Positions 57,430-64,000 of a DNA stretch of 64,000 nucleotides are shown in pieces. Position numbers and translations under genes: made by a program. The notes below the pieces were generated by a model that saw only the letters and a program-made list of their open reading frames with translations, searched no databases and was not told where the DNA came from. How positions within the stretch are numbered: the first letter of the stretch is position 1; each line of letters starts with the position of its first letter. Origin of the DNA: Enterobacter chengduensis (GTDB lineage Bacteria; Pseudomonadota; Gammaproteobacteria; Enterobacterales; Enterobacteriaceae); contig NZ_CP043318.1 in NCBI RefSeq assembly GCF_001984825.2, positions 3,472,001-3,536,000 on the forward strand, written 5' to 3'.

Positions 57430-58202
57430 AGAGTGTCCTTTGTTCGAAGACGCAGTATCTGAGCCAGACTCGCCGCAACCGCATCGGGGTTTTCCCGGTG
57501 GGCGTTGTGTCCGGCGTTGGGAATTGCATGGCGAGCGGCGTTCAGCTCGGCGGCAAGGGCCGCGAACTTCTCATCACGTTCGCCATAGAGATAATCCAAA
57601 GAGAAATCGCGTGCGCCGAGCGCGGCACGCAGGTCGGGCTGCACGGCCAGCGAGGTTGCCTCAAGCATTTTCGCCAGCGCCGCGCCGCTGTTCTGGCTGC
57701 GCAGGGTAATCAGCGCGTCGCGCTGGGCGTCCGTGAGGGAGGCGAACACGGGCTGGCGATACCAGTCACTGAACACGTTCTCCAGCGGTTCGCGGCGAAA
57801 ACGTTCTGCCCAGCGGCGGTCGGATGCCCGCCGCGCCTGTCGCGCCCCGGCATCCTGCAGGCCCGGATGTCCGCCTTCTACCGCCACGCCCAGCAGACCC
57901 TTTGGCCGCTGGCAGGCATGAAACATCGCAATGCGGCCGCCGAGGGAGTACCCGACGAGCCAGAAGCTCAGTATGTTGTAACTAAGCAGGGTTTGGGCGA
58001 GCAGCGCGCTCATCTCTTCGAACCCCGCCACGCTTATCTTGCAGGATCCGCCGTGCCCGGGCAGGTCAAGATAGAGTCGGGGATAGTCGCTCAGCGTCTC
58101 GCCAACGGGCTGCCACTCGCGGCAATCTCCGGAAAAACCGTGCAAAAAGACCAGCCAGGGGTAGCCTGGCTTTCCGGCCTGCTGCACGCCGGAGAGGATC
58201 AC
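57426..58202 (-). CDS. menH: SHCHC synthase MenH
   Basis: 258-aa alpha/beta-hydrolase. Nucleophile Ser86 lies in GYSLGG, the acid in [10 protein letters not shown] and the His in [11 protein letters not shown]. It eliminates pyruvate from SEPHCHC to give SHCHC. It overlaps menD upstream by 4 bp and menB downstream by 4 bp, so translation is coupled. Confidence 0.95.
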   Translation of the reverse strand: MILSGVQQAGKPGYPWLVFLHGFSGDCREWQPVGETLSDYPRLYLDLPGHGGSCKISVAGFEEMSALLAQTLLSYNILSFWLVGYSLGGRIAMFHACQRPKGLLGVAVEGGHPGLQDAGARQARRASDRRWAERFRREPLENVFSDWYRQPVFASLTDAQRDALITLRSQNSGAALAKMLEATSLAVQPDLRAALGARDFSLDYLYGERDEKFAALAAELNAARHAIPNAGHNAHRENPDAVAASLAQILRLRTKDTL

Positions 58203-59869
58203 AGCTGGCTCACCTGCGCCAGCAGGCTTTGCAGGGCATGCGCCCCGTCGGCATCGTTCACCACCAGCTCGATCAGCGTCGCGCCCGGCTGCTTCCAGGC
58301 ATTGCTTAGCGCCACGTCCAGCTGTTCCCAGCTCTCCGGGCGATGGTATTTCAGGCTGAACATCGCCGCGGCGTGTTCGAACTGCACGTTCTGCGGCATC
58401 AGATAGAAGCGCTCGCGCTCGCTCTGGGGCGTTGGCAGCAGGGAGAAAATCTGTCCGCCGTTGTTATTCACGACAATCAGCACAAACGGCGCGGAAGCCT
58501 GGCGCAGCAGCGCCAGCGCGTTGAGATCGTAGAGCGCGGAGAGATCGCCCACGATAGCCAGCGTCGATTTCGCGCTGGCGCGCTGCACGCCCGCCGCGGT
58601 GGAGATCAGCCCGTCGATGCCGCTGGCGCCGCGGTTGCTGTAAACCGGGTAGCCTGCGGGCAGCTTCGAAAAGGCATCAATCAGACGTACGACCAGGCTG
58701 TTGCCGACAAACAGCTGCCCCTGTTCAGGCAGATACTGGCGAATTCGGTGCGCCAGCCCGGCTTCGCTGAAGGTCTCACAGTGCGCTTTGGTGATTTCCC
58801 AGGCCTGGCGCGACAGGTCCGGGATCGCCACCGCCCAGGGTTGACGTTTTTCCGCCGGATGCAGGTCCAGCCAGCTCTCAATGCCGCTCACCAGACGACG
58901 ACCGCGATGGTGCGCCGGGTCAAGCCGCCCTTCCAGCGGGTCGACCAGCCAGTACTCTTCCGGCGTGCAGGTCGCCTGCCACTGCAGCAGACGTTTGCCG
59001 GTCAAACTCGATCCAAGCTGGACCACAATCTGCGCCTGTGAAAGCTCGGTGACCGCCTTCGCATTGCCGAGCCAGAGGTCGGCGCACGGCAGCGGCTGAC
59101 CGGTCTGGGAAAGCACGTCGCCTATTAGCGGCCAGCCGAGGGTTTGCGCCCATTCGGCGACCCGCCTGCCTTCGGCGGCGCTCATGCGCCCGGCAATAAC
59201 CACGCCGCGCTTCTGCCGCCAGAAGAACCAGTCGCGCTGTTTCGCGCTCTCAAGGTGCGTCTGTTCGCGCAGCCACGGTTTTTCACTCTGCCACCAGTCG
59301 CCTAGCGTCTGCTGCCAGTCAAGACCGGTGTCGTCCAGCTCACCGTAGAGCGGCTCGGCAAACGGGCAGTTGATGTGCAGCGCCCCGCTGCGCAGTGTCT
59401 CCATGGCGTGATCGACGGTGGAGACCAGCCAGCCTGCCGGAATATCCTGAGTAGGACGCGGTAACGACACCGTCTGCGAAGGGTGCGAAGAAAAGATCCC
59501 CGGCTGGCGAATGGCCTGATTGGCGCCGCAGTCGATCAGTTCAGGAGGACGGTCGGCCGTCAGCAGGATCAGTTTTTCACCGGTTAACCCGGCTTCAATC
59601 AGGGCCGGATAGAGGTTCGCCACGGCGGTACCGGAGGTGACGATCACCGCCACGGGCGCTTTGCTGACCTTTGCCAGCCCGAGCGCCAGGTGGCCGAGAC
59701 CGCGCTCATCAAAGTGGGTGTGGTGAATCAACGCCCGGTTGTCGGCGGCCGCCAGCGTCAGCGGCGTTGAACGAGAACCCGGTGCAATACACACGTGCCT
59801 GACGCCGTGGCGGGTCAGGGCTTCAAGGATCACCGCCGCCCAGCGTCGGTTAAAAGAACTTACTGACAT
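58199..59869 (-). CDS. menD: SEPHCHC synthase MenD
   Basis: 556 aa from ATG 59869 ([13 protein letters not shown]), the E. coli length. It is a thiamine-diphosphate enzyme. The N-terminal PYR domain has [13 protein letters not shown] and [16 protein letters not shown]. The C-terminal PP domain has [15 protein letters not shown] and NNNGGQIF. It joins isochorismate and 2-oxoglutarate. It follows menF with an 88-bp gap. Confidence 0.97.
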   Translation of the reverse strand: MSVSSFNRRWAAVILEALTRHGVRHVCIAPGSRSTPLTLAAADNRALIHHTHFDERGLGHLALGLAKVSKAPVAVIVTSGTAVANLYPALIEAGLTGEKLILLTADRPPELIDCGANQAIRQPGIFSSHPSQTVSLPRPTQDIPAGWLVSTVDHAMETLRSGALHINCPFAEPLYGELDDTGLDWQQTLGDWWQSEKPWLREQTHLESAKQRDWFFWRQKRGVVIAGRMSAAEGRRVAEWAQTLGWPLIGDVLSQTGQPLPCADLWLGNAKAVTELSQAQIVVQLGSSLTGKRLLQWQATCTPEEYWLVDPLEGRLDPAHHRGRRLVSGIESWLDLHPAEKRQPWAVAIPDLSRQAWEITKAHCETFSEAGLAHRIRQYLPEQGQLFVGNSLVVRLIDAFSKLPAGYPVYSNRGASGIDGLISTAAGVQRASAKSTLAIVGDLSALYDLNALALLRQASAPFVLIVVNNNGGQIFSLLPTPQSERERFYLMPQNVQFEHAAAMFSLKYHRPESWEQLDVALSNAWKQPGATLIELVVNDADGAHALQSLLAQVSQL

Positions 59870-59957
59870 GAGATTGTCCGGTATCAAGAATGCGACACAG
59901 TATAAATAATAGAAAAAAATGGAATTTTGATATGAATCGGGATTGCGCGATTCAGTA

Positions 59958-61253
59958 TTAATCCCTTAGGAGCAGAGAGCGCAATCCGGCCGCTTTATTT
60001 TCTATCTCCTGCCACTCCTGCTCCGGATCGGACCCGCTGACAATACCGGCGCCAGCATAGAGGCGCAGGGAGTCTTCCCGAACGCGCGCGGAGCGCAGCG
60101 CCACGCAGAACTCGCTCTGTTCGGGGGATAAATACCCGACCGAACCGGCGTACCATTCCCGGTTAAACGGCTCTACGGCCTGGATAAACTCGCGCGCGGG
60201 CTGGCGCGGGAGCCCGGCAACGGCGGCCGTAGGCTGGAGCACGTGCAGGCACAGCGCGTCGTCCGCCTGTTTTAACTCGGTCCAGATACAGCGTCGTAAG
60301 TGCTGGACTTTACGCAGGCGGACGACCTGCGCAGGCAGCACCTCAAGCGTCTGGGTATGGTGCTGAAGACGCTGGCAGATATCCTCCACGACCAGCATAT
60401 TTTCACGCTGGTTTTTATCATCGTTCAGGAGCCACTCGCCCAGGCGCTGCGCCTGGCTATCGTCCGCATGGCTGGCAACGGTACCCGCCAGCGCTTCCGT
60501 GCGCAGCAGCGCGCCGCGCCGCCGCCAGAGACGCTCGGGCGTGGAGCCGAGAAACGCGTTGCTGGCATCGAATACCATGCAGAAATGATAGCAGTTGAAA
60601 TTCAGGGCGCGGCTGGCGGCCATCAGCGCGACAGGGTTAACGCGCTGTTTACACTGCAGATCGGTGGCCCGGGCGAGGACCACCTTTTCGAAATCGCCGT
60701 GCGCGATAGTCTCTGTCGCCTTGTTGATAAGACTCAGCCAAGCCGATTTTTGCGGCAGATGCGTTTCATGCTCTACCTGCACGGACAGCGGACGGATCGG
60801 TTTGGCCGCAAGCAGCTGCTGTAAGAATACCTGCGCGGCGCGGGCATCATCCTGAAGCGAGCTATTGCCCCACAGCTGCAGGCGCAGCGTGGCGTTACCG
60901 GCGGTGCGTCGCCAGAGCAGTCGCGGTAAAAAGAGGCTGCCCTGCTCCGGGTTAAAGGCGTTCAGACCGCAGATACGGGTATCATCCGGCGCGTTTTGGT
61001 CACGTAAAAACTGGCAGGCTAATGCAAGAGAGGAAAAGTGGGCAACGGCTCCCAGCGCGGCCAGCTCTTCGTCGCCGTTACGCTGCTGCCAGTAAAACTG
61101 CGGGTAGCACTGCTGCGCGCCCAGCCAGGCAAGGGGATCGAAGGCGTCGTTTAACGGGAAAGTGACGTCGAAATGACGCAGGCCGGGTGCTGCGGGTAAC
61201 GCTTGCGTAAGCTGGGTACGCAGTTGCTCCAGCGCGAGGAAAATCGAATTCAC
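59958..61253 (-). CDS. menF: Isochorismate synthase MenF
   Basis: 431-aa chorismate-utilising enzyme. Conserved blocks are [13 protein letters not shown] with the general-base Lys, [22 protein letters not shown] and [16 protein letters not shown]. It isomerises chorismate to isochorismate for menaquinone. It is the first gene of the men operon on the minus strand. The promoter should lie in the 95 bp before elaB. Confidence 0.96.
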   Translation of the reverse strand: MNSIFLALEQLRTQLTQALPAAPGLRHFDVTFPLNDAFDPLAWLGAQQCYPQFYWQQRNGDEELAALGAVAHFSSLALACQFLRDQNAPDDTRICGLNAFNPEQGSLFLPRLLWRRTAGNATLRLQLWGNSSLQDDARAAQVFLQQLLAAKPIRPLSVQVEHETHLPQKSAWLSLINKATETIAHGDFEKVVLARATDLQCKQRVNPVALMAASRALNFNCYHFCMVFDASNAFLGSTPERLWRRRGALLRTEALAGTVASHADDSQAQRLGEWLLNDDKNQRENMLVVEDICQRLQHHTQTLEVLPAQVVRLRKVQHLRRCIWTELKQADDALCLHVLQPTAAVAGLPRQPAREFIQAVEPFNREWYAGSVGYLSPEQSEFCVALRSARVREDSLRLYAGAGIVSGSDPEQEWQEIENKAAGLRSLLLRD

Positions 61254-61348
61254 GCGAACCTCTCCCTGTTAAAACCGCATATTATACGGGGTACCATAAG
61301 AAATATCAGTACCCACGTATAGGGAGTGGTTAACCGTTCAAAACGCTG

Positions 61349-61654
61349 TTAACGACGGGCTAAGAGCAGGCCCAGCACCAGCCCTACGGCAGCCCCCACG
61401 CCGATACCCTGCCACGGTTTCTCATGCACGTAATCATCGGCACGATACACCGCTTTTTTAGCGCGATAGTAGTAGGTGTCCGACGCATGGCTGACGCGGT
61501 TTTTCACTTCATGCAGCGCCTGTTCCGCACGGGCTTTTAGCTCAATATATTTCTGATCGGCAGGGTCGCCCGAGGAACGTAACACCTCTTCCAGCGTTTC
61601 GCTCAGCAAGGCCAGGTCGTCGTCGATACGGGTATCCCAGGATTGAAATGACAT
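61349..61654 (-). CDS. elaB: Inner-membrane stress protein ElaB
   Basis: 101 aa from ATG 61654 (MSFQSWDTRIDDD). An acidic helical region is followed by YYYRAKKAVYRADDYVHEKPW and a C-terminal membrane helix GVGAAVGLVLGLLLARR. DUF883 family, related to YqjD, which binds stationary-phase ribosomes at the membrane. Four extra codons upstream (MEKN) are less likely. Confidence 0.94.
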   Translation of the reverse strand: MSFQSWDTRIDDDLALLSETLEEVLRSSGDPADQKYIELKARAEQALHEVKNRVSHASDTYYYRAKKAVYRADDYVHEKPWQGIGVGAAVGLVLGLLLARR

Positions 61655-61707
61655 ATTTTTCTCCATGTTAGTGCACCAGTCCGCTAACTATAGCCAACGA
61701 CGCGCCA

Positions 61708-62169
61708 TTACGCCTGCTTCGCTTCCCGCGCCATGCCGATGTGGGGAATGCCGTCTTCGTCGTACACTTCCGTTACCGGCGTGAAGCCAAAGTGCGCATA
61801 GAACGACTGCAGATGCGCCTGCGCGCCAAGGTATAACGCCTTGTCCGGCCACATTTTTTGGCAGGTTTCCAGGGTTTTCTCCATCAGCTGAAAGCCGAGT
61901 TTTTCACCGCGCGCGTTGCCGCTGATGATGACCCGACCAATCACGACGGGCTCGAATTCGTCTTCGCTTTTCAGAATCCTCGCATACGCCACCAGCTCGT
62001 TATTCCGCCAGCCGAGGATATGTCGGTTCTCGCCGACCAGATCGTCGCCGTCGATGTCCTGATACGGGCAGGTCTGTTCAACCACGAACACTTCGCAGCG
62101 CAGCTTCAGCAGGGCGTAAAGTGAATGAACGGTGAGGTCACTATGGTGTAAATCTTGCCACTGGATCAT
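61708..62169 (-). CDS. elaA: GNAT-family acetyltransferase ElaA
   Basis: 153 aa from ATG 62169 ([12 protein letters not shown]), the E. coli length, with AGGAAGGAG upstream. The acetyl-CoA motif is [16 protein letters not shown], with [14 protein letters not shown] later. Its substrate is unknown. It is divergent from rbn. Confidence 0.94.
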   Translation of the reverse strand: MIQWQDLHHSDLTVHSLYALLKLRCEVFVVEQTCPYQDIDGDDLVGENRHILGWRNNELVAYARILKSEDEFEPVVIGRVIISGNARGEKLGFQLMEKTLETCQKMWPDKALYLGAQAHLQSFYAHFGFTPVTEVYDEDGIPHIGMAREAKQA

Positions 62170-62240
62170 GTCGGTCTCCTTCCTGGGGTTCATCACGTTA
62201 TACTAAACCCCTCCCCGTTCGGCAAAGGGCTGATTGCGTT

Positions 62241-63158
62241 ATGGAACTGATTTTTCTGGGCACGTCCGCTGGCGTGCCAACCCGCTCACGAAACGTGACG
62301 GCGATCCTATTGGATCTTAAGCACCCCACCCGCGGCGGGCTGTGGCTGTTTGACTGCGGTGAAGGAACGCAGCATCAGCTGCTGCATACCGCTTACCATC
62401 CCGGCAAGCTGGATAAAATTTTTATCACCCATCTTCACGGCGACCATCTGTTTGGCCTTCCCGGCCTGCTGTGCAGCCGCTCGATGGCCGGTAACCCCAA
62501 TCCGCTGACGATTTACGGGCCAGCGGGAGTCCGGGAATTTGTTGAAACCACGCTGCGCCTCAGCGGCTCGTGGACAGATTATCCGCTGGAAATCGTAGAG
62601 ATTACCGAAGGCCTGGTTTTCGATGACGGTGACTTTAACGTCAGCGCTCGGCCGCTCAATCATCCGGTGGAGTGCTATGGCTACCGTATTGACGCGCATG
62701 ACAAGCCCGGCGCGCTGGACGCCGCCGCGCTGATGGCCGATGGCGTAAAACCCGGGCCGCTGTTCCAGCGCCTGAAGCACGGCGAGACCGTCACGCTGGA
62801 GGACGGGCGCGTCATCAACGGTCAGGACTATCTCGCCGCCCCGCAGCCCGGCAAAAAGCTGGCGATTTTTGGCGATACGGCCCCGTGCCCGGCGGCGCTC
62901 GAGCTTGCCCGGGGCGTGGACGTGATGGTGCATGAAGCAACGCTTGAAACGGCAATGGAAGAGAAAGCCAACAGCCGGGGCCATAGCTCCACGCGCCAGG
63001 CGGCGCAGCTTGCCCGTGACGCGGGCGTCGGGAGGCTCATTATCACCCACGTCAGCTCGCGCTACGACGCGCGGGGGTGCGAAAGCCTGCTGGCAGAGTG
63101 CCGCGCATTGTTCCCGGAATGTGAGCTGGCCGAAGATTTCGCTCAGGTCAGCGTTTAG
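62241..63158 (+). CDS. rbn: Ribonuclease BN / RNase Z
   Basis: 305-aa metallo-beta-lactamase-fold nuclease. The zinc motif HLHGDH lies at 64-69, and IFGDTAPCP and HEATLE supply further ligands. In E. coli RNase BN matures tRNA 3' ends and can act as an endo- or exonuclease. It is also called ElaC. The start ATG is at 62241. Confidence 0.96.
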   Translation: MELIFLGTSAGVPTRSRNVTAILLDLKHPTRGGLWLFDCGEGTQHQLLHTAYHPGKLDKIFITHLHGDHLFGLPGLLCSRSMAGNPNPLTIYGPAGVREFVETTLRLSGSWTDYPLEIVEITEGLVFDDGDFNVSARPLNHPVECYGYRIDAHDKPGALDAAALMADGVKPGPLFQRLKHGETVTLEDGRVINGQDYLAAPQPGKKLAIFGDTAPCPAALELARGVDVMVHEATLETAMEEKANSRGHSSTRQAAQLARDAGVGRLIITHVSSRYDARGCESLLAECRALFPECELAEDFAQVSV

Positions 63159-63222
63159 CCCTTCACTTTTCCCTCAGGATGCCGATAACGATTAAAAGGC
63201 CAGCATTTCTCTCGAGGGTAGA

Positions 63223-64000
63223 ATGGATAATTTCCAGAAAGATATTGATGACAGGGCGAATCTGACCCTGTCGAACCGTTTTGAACTGTTGCTGTTCCGT
63301 CTCGGCACGTCTCTTAACGAAAATAAATCCGAGCTGTTTGGCATTAACGTCTTTAAGCTGCGTGAAATCGTGCCGATGCCGGAGTTCACAAAGCCCGCCG
63401 GGATGAAATCGCCGCTGATGGGAATGGTGAATATTCGCGATCAGGTGATCCCGGTGATCGATCTGGCCGCCGTCGCAGGCTGTAAGCCCACCACCGGGCT
63501 GAACATCCTGCTGATCACCGAATACGCGCGCAGCGTGCAGGCGTTTGCCGTGGAGTCGGTTGAGAACATCATGCGTCTGGACTGGAAGCAGGTACACGCG
63601 GCGGAAACCGCCGTCAGCGGTCGCTACATCACCAGTATTGCGTGTCTCGACGAGAAGACCGATACCAACGATCTGGCGATGGTGCTGGACGTTGAGCAGA
63701 TCCTGTACGACATCACGCCAGCGAACCACGACCTGCACGCCACCAATCTGAAGACCACGAAATTCAACATCAAGCCGGGCTCTGTGGCGATTGTGGCGGA
63801 AGACTCCAAAGTGGCGCGCTCGATGCTGGAGAAAGGTTTGCAGGCGATGGAGATCCCGGCACAGCTGCACATCACCGGCAAAGACGCGTGGGAGAAAATT
63901 GGCGTGCTGGCCGCACAGGCGCAGGCAGAGGGCGTACCCATCACCGATAAGATTGCCCTGGTGCTGACCGACCTCGAAATGCCGGAGATGGACGGTTTTA
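63223..64000 (+). CDS. cheV: Chemotaxis coupling protein CheV, 5' part
   Basis: The frame is open from ATG 63223 (MDNFQKDIDDRAN) to the window end, 259 codons. A CheW-like domain (about 15-165) includes FGINVFKLREIV and MVNIRDQVIPVIDL. A receiver domain from about 186 has VAEDSKVARS and LVLTDLEMPEMDG, whose Asp250 is the expected phosphoacceptor. CheV couples chemoreceptors to CheA. E. coli K-12 has no CheV, but Salmonella and Enterobacter do. Confidence 0.93.
   Translation, partial: MDNFQKDIDDRANLTLSNRFELLLFRLGTSLNENKSELFGINVFKLREIVPMPEFTKPAGMKSPLMGMVNIRDQVIPVIDLAAVAGCKPTTGLNILLITEYARSVQAFAVESVENIMRLDWKQVHAAETAVSGRYITSIACLDEKTDTNDLAMVLDVEQILYDITPANHDLHATNLKTTKFNIKPGSVAIVAEDSKVARSMLEKGLQAMEIPAQLHITGKDAWEKIGVLAAQAQAEGVPITDKIALVLTDLEMPEMDGF

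Overview
The window is chromosomal DNA from an enterobacterium close to Escherichia coli, most likely a member of the Enterobacter cloacae complex. That placement is inferred from gene order and protein similarity; no 16S rRNA or MLST locus is present to confirm it. The backbone follows the E. coli order around 49-51 min: yejF-yejG-bcr-rsuA-radD-rplY-yejK-yejL-yejM-proL, then eco-mqo-yojI-alkB-ada-apbE-ompC-micF-rcsD-rcsB-rcsC-gyrA-ubiG-nrdA-nrdB-yfaE-glpQT-glpABC-yfaY-yfaZ-menECBHDF-elaB-elaA-rbn. The last gene, cut by the window end, is cheV. Compared with E. coli K-12, the narP/ccm/nap block between proL and eco, the ato block between rcsC and gyrA, and yfaL are absent. A MFS transporter, a small membrane protein, a STAS-less SulP transporter and mgtE are present instead.

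The accessory region is a 7.0 kb island (about 9080-16092) inserted at the tRNA-Pro gene proL. It is bounded by a perfect 49-bp direct repeat of the tRNA 3' part. It is the ruin of a contractile-tail prophage. What remains is a truncated integrase next to the right repeat, the end of a baseplate spike gene with an HxH tip motif, a gp25-like baseplate gene, a tail fibre gene with three frameshifts, and a small gene after it. Genes that look intact are cargo: a 192-aa two-TM protein with its own promoter/operator-like site and a UUCG terminator, and a two-gene unit (66-aa disordered protein plus 190-aa two-TM SLATT-like protein) with its own promoter, sitting between the spike and gp25-like genes. 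A 1221-bp IS3-family element (TSD GGCC) interrupts the spike remnant. This cargo is the best candidate for an undescribed phage-exclusion or defence function.

A second IS (IS481-like, 1285 bp) sits inside a REP palindrome between rcsB and rcsC. Next to it is a roughly 230-bp GC-rich stretch with nested inverted repeats that I cannot assign.

Functional groups: envelope stress and porin control (ompC, micF, rcsDBC, yejM); DNA replication and repair (gyrA, nrdAB-yfaE, radD, alkB-ada); glycerol-3-phosphate use (glpTQ divergent from glpABC); menaquinone synthesis (menFDHBCE as one overlapping operon); respiration (mqo, ubiG). GyrA has Ile at position 83 instead of the usual Ser, a known class of fluoroquinolone-resistance substitution, which suggests a clinical strain.
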